From: UMGS1279 sp045540715
Lineage (GTDB): Bacteria; Bacillota; Clostridia; Oscillospirales; Acutalibacteraceae
Length of the DNA: 64,000 nucleotides
Direction: 5' to 3'
Assembly: GCA_045540715.1 (NCBI GenBank)
Contig: JAZQHT010000016.1
Span: 62,001-126,000 of the forward strand
The notes beneath the pieces were generated by a model. It had not been told where the DNA came from. It was given only the letters and a program-made list of their open reading frames with translations, and ran no database searches. Shown here piece by piece: positions 8,929-17,836 of the stretch. A program made the position numbers and the translations under genes. How positions within the stretch are numbered: position 1 is the stretch's first letter; the number at the start of each line of letters is the position of its first letter.

Positions 8929-9714
8929 TTACAAAATTGATTTTTGCTTTTTATAAAACCTAATTATTTTAATAATGCCAATAGTTAAAGCGATAACGCC
9001 ACATAAAATTACAAGCAAAAGTGCAAGGCCAATAAAGGTGTTTAAAAACTTTAGTAGCGCTAAAGACATAATGCCCCATTTAAACGCCTTACCGTTAATT
9101 ATAAATATAAGCGGTAAAATAAGCATTAATCCGCCGCCGCAAAGACCATAGGTTAATTCGGCGTGGCCCTTTAATAAATAGGTCATAAATACTAAAACGG
9201 CTAAAAGTATTAGCGTTGCAATAAAAAGTTTAACCGAAAGTCCGCCCAAATGTTTTAATGCTCTATAAAAAATGTTGTGTGTAAAGTTTTTATAGGGTAC
9301 TGCGGCAAGTTCTGCCGTGTTTTTAAGCATATCGGTTGCTTCTTTATCAAGCTCGGTACCGTTGTCTTTAGCATATTTTATAATATCGTTATAAATAAGA
9401 GTTTCAATTTCTTCAAGCGGCATTTCATATTCCTTTTTAGATAGGGCCGCGTCAATACACTCGTCGATTACTTTGTTTATAAAATCGGTCTTAATTTTAT
9501 CGTCAAAAAAGTTTTCGGGTAGTCCACTGGGGATTGCCACGCTTTTAAGATCGTCGGCAATTTCGGTTTCAACGTTTTTAGAATAACCCGAAATATTAAC
9601 CGCCGCCTTAACAAAAGGCTTGCTTGTGATAACCGCCCCCGTAAAGCAAACACCTGTGCCAAAAATTACAATTGCCATAAAAAACGAGAGCAAAATATTT
9701 ATTATTTTTTTCAT
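8929..9714 (-). CDS. Sortase-locus membrane protein of unknown function
   Basis: 261 residues: an N-terminal signal-like or membrane segment (about 5-30), an outside domain of about 120 residues rich in acidic and helical sequence, then four closely spaced hydrophobic segments from about residue 158 to 250 and a short basic tail. No catalytic motif is recognised. Its ribosome site GGAGT lies in the end of the sortase gene five bases upstream, so the two are co-translated. It is the last gene of a four-gene operon and may assist sortase or substrate handling at the membrane; that is inference from position only. Confidence 0.75.
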   Translation of the reverse strand: MKKIINILLSFFMAIVIFGTGVCFTGAVITSKPFVKAAVNISGYSKNVETEIADDLKSVAIPSGLPENFFDDKIKTDFINKVIDECIDAALSKKEYEMPLEEIETLIYNDIIKYAKDNGTELDKEATDMLKNTAELAAVPYKNFTHNIFYRALKHLGGLSVKLFIATLILLAVLVFMTYLLKGHAELTYGLCGGGLMLILPLIFIINGKAFKWGIMSLALLKFLNTFIGLALLLVILCGVIALTIGIIKIIRFYKKQKSIL

Positions 9715-9718
9715 ATTA

Positions 9719-10393
9719 TTACTCCCTTACTAAAACTTTTGGCCCCGATACAATCTTGCCGTAAACAAAAAAGCGGTCGGCAGTAATGCCTAGCCTATCA
9801 AACGGATAGCAAGTGTATAACACCAAATTTTCTTCGTTTTTAAATAGGTCGTAAGCGGTTTTATCGGTATTTTTCTTTATAGCGGTACCGGTAATTTCAT
9901 AAACGTACATACCATAGTTGGTTCTAAGGTTAACTTTAGAACCCACCTTAACAGATTTTAAATCTTTAAAAGCAGAGTTGTTGTGCCCCGAAATTAAAAC
10001 GGTACCTCCCGTACCCGGAAAACACGAGCCGTTATATTGGCCAAGCCCTAAACGAAGTTCTCGTTTGCCGTCGCCAAAATAAAGGGGAGCGTTAACCTCA
10101 GTGCCTTCAATGGTTAAAATACCGTATTTGTCCCCAACAGAAGGAAAGGTAATGGTAGAAGCCTTAATCTCGCCCGAATATTGTGGTAGGGTGTTAAGGT
10201 CTAATAGGTCAACGTTATAAATTTCGCCCACAGTAAAATCGGCAGAAATTAAACTAATAATATCTAATACAGGGTTAATTATGGGGCTACCGGCAAAATA
10301 AATAAGGCTGTAGCCTAAAAAAGCAAAAACTAACGGCATAGTTATAAATGCCGTTAGTTTATTTTTTAAAATACTTTTAAGTTTTTTAAGCAT
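9719..10393 (-). CDS. Class D-like sortase
   Basis: Membrane-anchored cysteine transpeptidase that joins surface proteins to the cell wall. An N-terminal membrane segment is at about 15-35. The catalytic residues are visible: His137 in ISGHNN, Cys195 in LYTCYPF and Arg207 in TADRFFVYGK. The TCYPF form is typical of class D sortases. Length 224 fits. It lies between its probable substrate (three bases upstream) and a membrane protein. The substrate's sorting motif is not LPXTG, so the specificity may be unusual. Confidence 0.93.
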   Translation of the reverse strand: MLKKLKSILKNKLTAFITMPLVFAFLGYSLIYFAGSPIINPVLDIISLISADFTVGEIYNVDLLDLNTLPQYSGEIKASTITFPSVGDKYGILTIEGTEVNAPLYFGDGKRELRLGLGQYNGSCFPGTGGTVLISGHNNSAFKDLKSVKVGSKVNLRTNYGMYVYEITGTAIKKNTDKTAYDLFKNEENLVLYTCYPFDRLGITADRFFVYGKIVSGPKVLVRE

Positions 10394-10396
10394 TAA

Positions 10397-10969
10397 TTAA
10401 GCTTCTCTCTTTTTTATTACAAAAGCTGCAACCATTAAGATAACAACAGAAGCACCAACAATTGCTAAAGGAAGAACGCTGTCAGAACCGGTTGTTTTAA
10501 TAATGGCATCATCAACGAAGACGGGTTTGCCTGTGCTGTTTTCAACGATTTCAACGTGGTTGTCAGCAGGAACGTAGGTTAAAGTTAAATCAATAACTTC
10601 ACAAGCTTTTTGGCCGCATTCTAAAATGTGTTCTTTTTCTGCTTGAGTAAAATCTTTTAAAGAAATAATGTGTTTACCGTGATGTTCAGCATCTTCTAAA
10701 GCTTTTTTACCGGTTTCAATACCGTCTTTTAAAATAGCAATAATTTCATCTGCTTGAGTGTCGCTAATGTCAATTGTCATAAAATAAGATTTTGCTTGTG
10801 CAATGTATTCTGCAGGAATTTCTGCATGGCTTTCGCCTACTTCTACTTTAGTAGAAAGTAGGTCTAAGATTTCTTGTTCGTTATCGTTAATGTCGCCTGC
10901 GGCAGAAACGCTAAAAACAGAAATCATAACTAGCATAATAACTAAAACTGCGCTTAATAACTTTTTCAT
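10397..10969 (-). CDS. Putative sortase-anchored surface protein
   Basis: 190 residues with a clear Sec signal peptide (1-23, cleavage after SVSAA), a helical acidic region, then a C-terminal sorting signal: IKTTG at about 157-161, a hydrophobic stretch (LPLAIVGASVVILMVAAFVI) and a basic end KKREA. IKTTG matches the LPXTG plan only at the T-G and the first hydrophobic position. Two cysteines at about 140-150 (ECGQKAC) might form a disulfide. The gene directly precedes the sortase gene in the same operon and is therefore the obvious substrate. Function of the mature protein is unknown. Confidence 0.8.
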   Translation of the reverse strand: MKKLLSAVLVIMLVMISVFSVSAAGDINDNEQEILDLLSTKVEVGESHAEIPAEYIAQAKSYFMTIDISDTQADEIIAILKDGIETGKKALEDAEHHGKHIISLKDFTQAEKEHILECGQKACEVIDLTLTYVPADNHVEIVENSTGKPVFVDDAIIKTTGSDSVLPLAIVGASVVILMVAAFVIKKREA

Positions 10970-10997
10970 TTCGTATTACCTCGTTTTATATTATAAA

Positions 10998-11183
10998 TTA
11001 TTCTTCAATATCTGCGGTATCTTCTGTATCTTCGTCTTCATCGTCTTTGCAGCCGCATTCAATATAACCTAAACTTTTTGCGTTGCCGCCTAAAAGTTTA
11101 TTAACAATAAGTGTTGCCGCAACAGCAATAGATGCAATACTAACAATAGCTGCAAGTGCTGCTAAAACGTGCTTTAATTTCAT
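10998..11183 (-). CDS. Small membrane protein with acidic cysteine-containing tail
   Basis: 61 residues: a basic start (MKLKH), one membrane segment (VLAALAAIVSIASIAVAATLIV), a short linker, then ECGC followed by a tail of Asp, Glu and Thr. A longer reading frame starts at 11366, but the ribosome site GAAAGAGGG at about 11191-11199 and the promoter at 11230-11258 both fit the ATG at 11183. It is the first gene of the sortase operon. No known function; the acidic tail and paired cysteines could bind metal, which is speculation. Confidence 0.7.
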   Translation of the reverse strand: MKLKHVLAALAAIVSIASIAVAATLIVNKLLGGNAKSLGYIECGCKDDEDEDTEDTADIEE

Positions 11184-11229
11184 ATAAAGACCCTCTTTCA
11201 AAAAGATTCGCATAAAATTATACATATAT

Positions 11230-11258
11230 ATTATAATACCACAATTTAAAAAAATCAA
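11230..11258 (-). promoter_or_regulatory. Promoter of the sortase operon
   Basis: Read on the minus strand: TTGATT (11258-11253), 17 bases, TATAAT (11235-11230). A start near 11223 leaves a leader of about 40 bases before the ATG at 11183. Confidence 0.7.
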
Positions 11259-11282
11259 TAACTTTTTTTCTGCAAAATAATC

Positions 11283-11311
11283 TTTTATTTTACTTATATT
11301 TATGTTACAAT
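11283..11311 (+). promoter_or_regulatory. Probable extended -10 promoter for the M16 protease genes
   Basis: TGTTACAAT (TG at 11303-11304, TACAAT at 11306-11311) with a weak TTTATT -35 at 11283-11288 and 17-base spacing. It would start transcription about 25 bases upstream of the TTG at 11342. Confidence 0.45.
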
Positions 11312-11341
11312 AAAATATATATGTCCGGGAGGCAAAAAACA

Positions 11342-12592
11342 TTGATAAATCTACAAAATTTGACACATGGCGTTGACCGCCTTTTTATAGAAAATCCACG
11401 CTTTACAACCACTCTTATAAGCGTTAACTTTTATATGCCGCTAACTAAAAGAGGGCTAGCAGCCTATAGCCTGCTCACTTCACTTATGGCAGCTTCTTGT
11501 AAAAAATATCCCGATTTTTCTTCTTTAAATTTAAGACAAAAAGAACTTTATTCAATTGATTTAAACGCTATGGCAGATAAAACCGGCGATATTCAAATGG
11601 TAAAGTTTTATACCTCATATTTAAACGACGGTATTTTAGAAGAAAGCATTGAAAAAGAGTGTAACGATTTGCTTTTAGAACTTATATTTAATCCGCTTGT
11701 AGAAAACGGCGAGTTTTTAAGTAGCGAAATTGTGCGTGAAAAACGCTTAATTTTAGAAAAAATTAAAAGCCTTTATAACGAAAAGCGTTCTTACAGCGTT
11801 TCAAAACTTGTTGAAAAAATGTTTGAAAACACCCCTTATGCAACACTTGGCTATGGCGAAAGTTCTGATTTAGAAGGACTTTCCGGCAAAGAACTTTACG
11901 ATGCCTATATTTATATGCTTAAAAACGCATATATAAGAATTCAGGTTATTGCAAAAGAATATAATGGTGGTTTTGATAAGGCTTTTACAAAAGCAATTGC
12001 CCCATTTAGAGAAGAAAAGAATTATATTCCGCCAAAATCAAAAGCAAAAATAAGCAGCGGCGTATTAGAATTTTCCGAAAAATCGCAAATTAATCAAGCA
12101 AAACTTTGCCTAGGCTTTACCGCCGAAGAGGTTATCGACTCTATGGCGGTTAACGTTTTTGCAGATATTTTTGGTGGCGGCCCATATTCGTATTTATTTA
12201 GCAACGTTCGCGAAAAGCTAAGTCTTTGTTATTATTGTGCCGCAAGGTTACAAAAGAAAAAGGGCTTAATAATTGTTGATAGCGGTGTTGAAAAAGAAAA
12301 TATCGAAAAGGCTAAAAACCAAATTCTTATAGAAAAAGATAAAATTGCCAATGGCGAGATTTCTGATGAACTTATTGAAACAAGCAAAAAAACCTTGCTT
12401 GAATCTTTAAAATCACGCTCAGATAACGACCTATCGCTTGACGGTTGGTACGCCGCAAGAGTAGATGATGATATAAAATCTATTGAGAAAATAGAAAAAG
12501 AAATTGCGGCCGTTACAAAAGAAGACGTTATAAATGTTGCAAAGAAATTTAAGTTAGATACCGTATTTACCCTTATGCCGGAGGAAAATTAA
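11342..12592 (+). CDS. M16-family peptidase-like protein, YfmF type (no zinc site)
   Basis: Member of the paired M16B family annotated in Firmicutes as YfmF/YfmH (YmfF/YmfH). The region where HxxEH should lie reads LLTSLMAASCKKYPDF, so the zinc ligands are absent and this is the inactive partner, as is usual for the first gene of the pair. An ATG at 11321 precedes the ribosome site GGGAGG (11327-11332); the TTG at 11342 is spaced properly and gives MINLQNLTHG. It shares one base with the next gene. The family has been linked to EF-P modification in Bacillus; the role here is inferred. Confidence 0.85.
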   Translation: MINLQNLTHGVDRLFIENPRFTTTLISVNFYMPLTKRGLAAYSLLTSLMAASCKKYPDFSSLNLRQKELYSIDLNAMADKTGDIQMVKFYTSYLNDGILEESIEKECNDLLLELIFNPLVENGEFLSSEIVREKRLILEKIKSLYNEKRSYSVSKLVEKMFENTPYATLGYGESSDLEGLSGKELYDAYIYMLKNAYIRIQVIAKEYNGGFDKAFTKAIAPFREEKNYIPPKSKAKISSGVLEFSEKSQINQAKLCLGFTAEEVIDSMAVNVFADIFGGGPYSYLFSNVREKLSLCYYCAARLQKKKGLIIVDSGVEKENIEKAKNQILIEKDKIANGEISDELIETSKKTLLESLKSRSDNDLSLDGWYAARVDDDIKSIEKIEKEIAAVTKEDVINVAKKFKLDTVFTLMPEEN

Positions 12593-13848
12593 TGAAAACC
12601 GTTATAAAAGATAATCTTTTAAATAAAGAATATACAATTTACACCCACTCCTCAGGGTTAAAAGTATATATGTTTAAAATGCCCGGCTTTAGCACTTATA
12701 AAGCAACCTTTGGCACAAATTACGGCAGTATTGATAACGAATATATCTATAACGGCCAAAAAATTACGGTGCCTGCTGGTATTGCTCACTTTTTAGAACA
12801 CAAAATGTTTGAGTGTTCTGATGGCGACGCTTTTATGAAATTTGCAAAAACGGGAGCATATTCAAACGCATATACTTCTTTTGATAAAACTTGTTACATT
12901 TTTTCTTGCAGTAATAATTTTTACGAAAACCTTAAGATTTTATTAGAATTTGTTTCTGAACCTTATTTTACCAAAGAAACGGTAGATAAAGAGCAAGGTA
13001 TTATTGGGCAAGAAATTACCATGTACGACGATATGCCGTCTTGGAGGGTCTTTCATAATTTATTAGTGGCCTTGTATAAAAACCATCCAATTAATATTGA
13101 TATACCGGGTACTAAAGATACAATTGCTCAAATTACACCCGAACTGCTTTATTCTTTATATAATACCTTTTACACACCAAGCAATATGTTTTTAACCTTA
13201 ACGGGCGATTTTGACGAAGATAAGGTTATTGAAATTGTAAATAGCATTATAGAAAAAGAAGAAAAACCAAAAGGCAAAGCAATATTTAAAGAGGAAGAAT
13301 TAAAGGCAAATAAGCCTAGAATTACTCAAATAATGCAGGTTGCAAAACCTTTATATGCGTTAGGCTTTAAGTTGCCCCAAGCCCCCACCTTAAAAGAGGT
13401 TTTAAGCATGGAACTGCTTTTAAAAGTTATTTTAGGGGATGCTTCACCGCTTTATAAAAGGCTTTTAGAAAAAGAGCTTATAGACGATAGTTTTGAAGGC
13501 GATATGATGTACGGGCGCGGTTATACAACCGTAGTTATTGAGGGTTCGGGTTTTGACCCCGATACCGTAAAAGACGAAATATTTGCAGAAATTGAAAATA
13601 TTAAGCAAAATGGTATTGATGAAAAACTATTTTTGGGTATTAAAAAAGATGCAATAGGTTCAACTTATCGCGATTTTAACTCACCCGGCTCTGTTAACAA
13701 TATGCTTTTAGAACTTGCTTTAAAAAATGAAGAACCATTTACCATTTTAAAGACCTATAAAGAAATAACCACAAAAGATTTAATGCAAAGTCTAGAACTT
13801 TTAAAACAAGAAAACTCGGCTTTATCAATTGTAAAAAGTGAGGAATAA
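12592..13848 (+). CDS. M16-family zinc peptidase, YfmH type
   Basis: Catalytic partner of the preceding protein. The inverted zinc motif HFLEH (H66, E69, H70) is intact within GIAHFLEHKMFE, and the third ligand is probably E141 in GIIGQEI. Length 418 fits the M16B family, which works as homo- or heterodimers closing around short peptides. The start overlaps the upstream stop by one base (TAATG), supporting complex formation with the YfmF-like protein. The lgt start follows within three bases. Confidence 0.9.
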   Translation: MKTVIKDNLLNKEYTIYTHSSGLKVYMFKMPGFSTYKATFGTNYGSIDNEYIYNGQKITVPAGIAHFLEHKMFECSDGDAFMKFAKTGAYSNAYTSFDKTCYIFSCSNNFYENLKILLEFVSEPYFTKETVDKEQGIIGQEITMYDDMPSWRVFHNLLVALYKNHPINIDIPGTKDTIAQITPELLYSLYNTFYTPSNMFLTLTGDFDEDKVIEIVNSIIEKEEKPKGKAIFKEEELKANKPRITQIMQVAKPLYALGFKLPQAPTLKEVLSMELLLKVILGDASPLYKRLLEKELIDDSFEGDMMYGRGYTTVVIEGSGFDPDTVKDEIFAEIENIKQNGIDEKLFLGIKKDAIGSTYRDFNSPGSVNNMLLELALKNEEPFTILKTYKEITTKDLMQSLELLKQENSALSIVKSEE

Positions 13849-13850
13849 TT

Positions 13851-14726
13851 ATGGCAGATAATACAATTGTTCTTTTTGGAATAACCTTTAATATAGACCC
13901 CGTTGCCTTTACAATTCCCGGCATTAACTGGAGTGTTTATTGGTACGGAATTTTAATTGCAACAGGCTTTTTGTGTGCATTGATTTCGGGTTATATTAAC
14001 AGCAAAAAGTTAAACATAGATTTTGAAAAGGTTATCACCGCAATTTACGTGGTGCTTCCGGTTGCAGTGCTTTCTGCAAGACTTTATTACGTTGTGTTTG
14101 AAGAAAAAAACATTTCAAACTTCTTCAATTTTTCGGGGCACGGTTTTTCGGGTCTTGCAATTTACGGCGGCGTAATAGGTGCGGCAATTTCGGCGACTGT
14201 TATGTGCTTAATACTTAAAATGGATGTAAAAAACATTGCAGATATTACCGCCATTGGCTTTTTAGTTGGCCAAGGCATTGGACGTTGGGGTAACTTTGTA
14301 AACCAAGAGGCTTACGGCACTTATACAAATAGCACCTGGTTTGGTATGACAGGCGATAGAATTGCCTATAAAATGGGTGAAGAACTTGTGCACCCTTGCT
14401 TTTTATACGAATCGCTTTGGTGCTTGCTTGGCTTTGCAATTTTAATGTTTTACATTAATAAACGTAAATTTAAAGGCGAAATTGCTTTACTTTATTGCGT
14501 TTGGTATGGCGCCGAAAGAGCGGTTGTTGAAGGGCTTAGAACCGATAGCTTATATCTAGGCAACTTTAGAGTATCTCAACTATTATCGGTAGTTTTAGTT
14601 ATTGCGGCGGCCTCTGTTTTAATTTATAAATATATTCAAATTTATAAAGCAAAAAAAGATGCGCTTTTGCCTAATGGCCCGTTAGTAGAAAATGAAGTTT
14701 TAGAGGAATCAGAAAATGATAATTGA
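13851..14726 (+). CDS. lgt: Phosphatidylglycerol--prolipoprotein diacylglyceryl transferase
   Basis: Integral membrane enzyme that transfers diacylglycerol from phosphatidylglycerol to the lipobox cysteine of prelipoproteins; several likely substrates are encoded in this window (20117, 36470, 59490). The Lgt signature GRWGNFVNQEAYG is at 144-156, with the essential arginine R145, and HGFSGLAIYGGVIGA at about 97-111 forms another conserved block. Seven hydrophobic segments over 291 residues. It overlaps folD by 11 bases. Confidence 0.95.
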   Translation: MADNTIVLFGITFNIDPVAFTIPGINWSVYWYGILIATGFLCALISGYINSKKLNIDFEKVITAIYVVLPVAVLSARLYYVVFEEKNISNFFNFSGHGFSGLAIYGGVIGAAISATVMCLILKMDVKNIADITAIGFLVGQGIGRWGNFVNQEAYGTYTNSTWFGMTGDRIAYKMGEELVHPCFLYESLWCLLGFAILMFYINKRKFKGEIALLYCVWYGAERAVVEGLRTDSLYLGNFRVSQLLSVVLVIAAASVLIYKYIQIYKAKKDALLPNGPLVENEVLEESENDN

Positions 14727-15567
14727 TGGCAAAGTAATTTCTTTAAGCGTTAAAGAAGAAATTAAAAATGAAATTACAAAACTAAAGAAAAACGGCATAA
14801 CACCCGGCCTTGTCGTTATAAAGGTGGGCGACGATCCGGCTTCTGCCGTTTACGTTAGAAATAAAAAACGCGCTTGTGAAGAACTGGGCATTTATTCAGA
14901 AGAATATTCTTTACCAACCGAGACTAGCCAAAAAGATCTTTTAGATTTAATTGAAGAATTAAATACTCGTGAAGATATAAACGGCATTTTATGTCAGTTG
15001 CCACTTCCAAAGCATCTTGACGAAAAGGCGGTTATTAACGCAATAGCACCCGAAAAAGACGTGGACTGTTTTCATCCCCAAAACGTTGGTAAAGTGCTAA
15101 TAGGCGAAGATGGTTTTAAACCTTGCACCCCAGCTGGTGTTATTGAAATGCTAAAACGCAGCGGCATAGAAATTGCAGGCAAAAACTGCGTGGTGCTAGG
15201 CAGAAGCAATATTGTTGGTAAACCAATGGCTCTTTTACTTTTACAAGAAAACGGAACCGTTACAGTTTGCCACAGCAAAACCAAAAACCTAAAAGAAATT
15301 ACAAAAACGGCCGATATTTTGGTTGCGGCCATTGGTAAAGCAAAGTTTGTTACTGCCGATATGGTAAAAGAAGGCGCCGTTGTAATAGACGTTGGAATTA
15401 ACAGAGATGAAAACGGCAAACTTTGTGGCGACGTTGATTTTGACGCCGTGGAAAAAAAGGCGGCGGCAATTTCTCCGGTTCCCGGTGGCGTTGGCCTTAT
15501 GACCGTTACAATGTTAATGCAAAACACTTTAATTAGCGCAAAGAAAAAGCTAAAAAAGGAAGAATAA
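14716..15567 (+). CDS. folD: Bifunctional methylene-THF dehydrogenase / methenyl-THF cyclohydrolase
   Basis: Interconverts 5,10-methylene-, 5,10-methenyl- and 10-formyl-tetrahydrofolate. Visible signatures: VGDDPASAVYVRNKKRACEE with the catalytic lysine region, GILCQLPLPKHL, the NAD(P)-binding GRSNIVGKPMA, and the C-terminal PVPGGVGLMTVTMLMQNT. 283 residues is normal. It starts 11 bases inside lgt and is followed after three bases by the TTG of the next gene, indicating a single transcript. Confidence 0.96.
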   Translation: MIIDGKVISLSVKEEIKNEITKLKKNGITPGLVVIKVGDDPASAVYVRNKKRACEELGIYSEEYSLPTETSQKDLLDLIEELNTREDINGILCQLPLPKHLDEKAVINAIAPEKDVDCFHPQNVGKVLIGEDGFKPCTPAGVIEMLKRSGIEIAGKNCVVLGRSNIVGKPMALLLLQENGTVTVCHSKTKNLKEITKTADILVAAIGKAKFVTADMVKEGAVVIDVGINRDENGKLCGDVDFDAVEKKAAAISPVPGGVGLMTVTMLMQNTLISAKKKLKKEE

Positions 15568-15570
15568 ATA

Positions 15571-16317
15571 TTGAAAAGATTAATTACTATTTTGGTTGTT
15601 ATAGCACTACTTACCGTAAACGTTTTTGCCTATAGCAATAAAGATGCGGCCTTTAGTTTTGACACCCCAAAAGGTTTTACCGAGCTAGACCTTAAAGAAA
15701 TAGAAAAAGAAGAAAACGAAATGTTTTTAACTCTTTTAGGTCATAGCGAAGAATCTTTTAAAAAGTATTTTCAAGATAACGGCGTAGAATATTTCGCACT
15801 CAAAGGGGACAATTCTGCTCAAATTATGGTAAGAACGGCTAAAACCGAATTTACAGAGGCCCTAAATAATATGTCCAAAGTAAACGACGACCAAATTAAA
15901 GAAATTGCAACCTTGTTTTTACCTAAAGACGCCCCTTATGCAAAGGTACAAACCAACGGTACCGTTTATTTACAAACGTTGTTATCTGCTAAAGATAGCG
16001 GTGGTAAGTTTACCTCGGTTACATATATAACCGTTAAAAACGGTATGTTATACACCGTAGTGTTTAATTATAACGGAACGGGTACCGAATTTTTGGACGA
16101 TTCTTTTAACAATATGAAAAACTTTAAAATTACAGATACAAGCGCAAAATCTGTTTGGACCTTTACAGAAATCTCCACTATGATTTTACTTGTAATTTTA
16201 CTGATTGCGGCTTTAGTATTTATAGTTCTTGTTGTAATTTCTTTTATAAAAGATATAAAGCGCAAACGCAAAGAAGACGCTGAAGGCGAATTTAAAATTA
16301 AGCGCAGAAAATTTTAA
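15571..16317 (+). CDS. Secreted or membrane-anchored protein of unknown function
   Basis: 248 residues with a signal peptide (MKRLITILVVIALLTVNVFA), an outside domain of about 170 residues that begins SNKDAAFSFDTPKGF, and one C-terminal membrane segment (about 205-230) followed by a strongly basic tail (KRKRKEDAEGEFKIKRRKF). The plan resembles proteins with a PsbP-like beta-sheet domain (a 'F.. P.GF' opening), but this is only a weak resemblance. The start is TTG, preceded by AAAGGAAG. It lies between folD and htrA. Confidence 0.65.
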   Translation: MKRLITILVVIALLTVNVFAYSNKDAAFSFDTPKGFTELDLKEIEKEENEMFLTLLGHSEESFKKYFQDNGVEYFALKGDNSAQIMVRTAKTEFTEALNNMSKVNDDQIKEIATLFLPKDAPYAKVQTNGTVYLQTLLSAKDSGGKFTSVTYITVKNGMLYTVVFNYNGTGTEFLDDSFNNMKNFKITDTSAKSVWTFTEISTMILLVILLIAALVFIVLVVISFIKDIKRKRKEDAEGEFKIKRRKF

Positions 16318-16404
16318 TATTTGTTCAAAAACAATTTACATTTTAAAATATTTGACGCAATAAAATTGAAATAAAATTTTTTCATAAAAATAAAGGAGTT
16401 TTTT

Positions 16405-17739
16405 ATGGACGAATTTAATAATAACAACAAAAAGGAAGATTTGGGTGGTTATACCGTAACCCCAAACGGCGGCTATTATAATGGCGAAACCATATATAAT
16501 GCAGAACCGGTAAATTTAGACCCAACACCCATAAACGTTGTAAAAGAAACCAGCGCAAATGATATTGATGCGGCTTTTGTGGGTAGTACTCCACCACGTT
16601 TCACACCCCCAAAAAAGCAAAAACCAAAGTTTTCGCTTTTAACGGTAATTATTTCGGTAGTGCTATCAATTGTTGCAGGAACCGCAAGCGGTTTCGGTGT
16701 TTACGTTGCTTTAAATCAACCAACGGCTAACGGCGAAGATAACTTTATTTATAAAGAAAAAGATAATATTACAAACACCACAATTAACGTTTCAGAAAAT
16801 GCAACCAATCTTGTAGAAGCCGTTACAACAAAAGCAGGCCCTAGTGTCGTTGGCATTGGCGTAACCTCTAACTCTTCAAGCTTTTTTGCAGATTCTTCTT
16901 CCGGTAGTGGCATTATATATTCGCAAGACGGTTATATTATTACAAACTACCACGTAATTTCTTCCGCAGTTAATAACAAAAAAACCGTAATTTCGGTTTA
17001 TCTTTCTTCTGACCCCGAAACACCCGTTACCGCTAGCGTTATAGGTTATAATATCGCATCAGATTTAGCGGTTATTAAAATTCAAAAAACCGGTCTTCCG
17101 GAAATTGAATTAGGAGATTCTGATGAACTAAAGGTTGGTCAGTACGCTATTGCAATAGGAAGTCCCGGTGGTATGGAATTTATGAACTCGGTAAGTTTTG
17201 GTATTATTAGCGGCTTAAACCGTAGCCTTTCAACTGGCACGGGTAATGCCACAAAACTTATTCAAACCGATGCCGCAATTAACCCGGGTAACTCGGGCGG
17301 CGCTTTGTTAAACGCGAACGGACAACTTATTGGCATTAACAGTTCGAAATTGGTTGATACAAGTTTTGAAGGTATGGGTTTTGCAATACCCGTAAATCAC
17401 GCTAAAGAAATTTGCGATAAAATTATTAATAATCAAGGCGAAGACACCGCTTACGTTGGTATTGAAATTAACACTCAATATACCCCGGAAATTTTGGAAT
17501 ACTTGGGTTATCCAAAGGGCGCGGTTGTAAATAGCGTAGTAGAAGATAGCCCGGCCGATGAAGCAGGCATTGAACGTGGCGATATTATTACTTCATTTAA
17601 CGGTAAAACCATTAGTAGTTATAGCGATTTAGAAACTGCAATAGCAGAGTGCAAAGTTGGCGAAAAGGTTAGCGTTAAACTTTACCGCGCAGGCAGATTC
17701 TACACCACCACAATAGAAGTGGAATCTAATAACGCATAG
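16405..17739 (+). CDS. HtrA/DegP-like membrane-anchored serine protease
   Basis: Envelope quality-control protease. The 444 residues contain a cytoplasmic Asn/Pro-rich N-terminus of about 75 residues, one membrane segment (77-100), a trypsin-like domain with catalytic triad His183 (NYHVIS), Asp220 (ASDLAVIKI) and Ser297 (GNSGG), and a single C-terminal PDZ domain (about 345-440; GAVVNSVVEDSPADEAGI). This arrangement matches Gram-positive HtrA. Ribosome site AAAGGAG at 16391-16397. It is followed by a strong terminator. Confidence 0.94.
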   Translation: MDEFNNNNKKEDLGGYTVTPNGGYYNGETIYNAEPVNLDPTPINVVKETSANDIDAAFVGSTPPRFTPPKKQKPKFSLLTVIISVVLSIVAGTASGFGVYVALNQPTANGEDNFIYKEKDNITNTTINVSENATNLVEAVTTKAGPSVVGIGVTSNSSSFFADSSSGSGIIYSQDGYIITNYHVISSAVNNKKTVISVYLSSDPETPVTASVIGYNIASDLAVIKIQKTGLPEIELGDSDELKVGQYAIAIGSPGGMEFMNSVSFGIISGLNRSLSTGTGNATKLIQTDAAINPGNSGGALLNANGQLIGINSSKLVDTSFEGMGFAIPVNHAKEICDKIINNQGEDTAYVGIEINTQYTPEILEYLGYPKGAVVNSVVEDSPADEAGIERGDIITSFNGKTISSYSDLETAIAECKVGEKVSVKLYRAGRFYTTTIEVESNNA

Positions 17740-17764
17740 TAATAAAAATATACAAATAGTAAAA

Positions 17765-17796
17765 CACCCTTAGTTAATTCTAAGGGTGCTTTTTTG
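17765..17796 (+). terminator. Terminator after htrA
   Basis: CACCCTTAG (17765-17773) pairs with CTAAGGGTG (17780-17788), followed by a run of six T. Confidence 0.92.
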
Positions 17797-17836
17797 TGCA
17801 AAATAAAACCGCCTACAAAATTGTAGGCGGTGAATA

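Noticed and set aside
11184..11366. Longer 122-residue version of the small sortase-locus protein
   Set aside because: The extension would include the promoter region, lacks a ribosome site and has no protein-like composition; the ATG at 11183 has a good one.
16352..16404. TTGACG at 16352 as the -35 box of an htrA promoter
   Set aside because: No acceptable -10 box lies 16-18 bases downstream; the A/T-rich sequence gives only badly spaced candidates.
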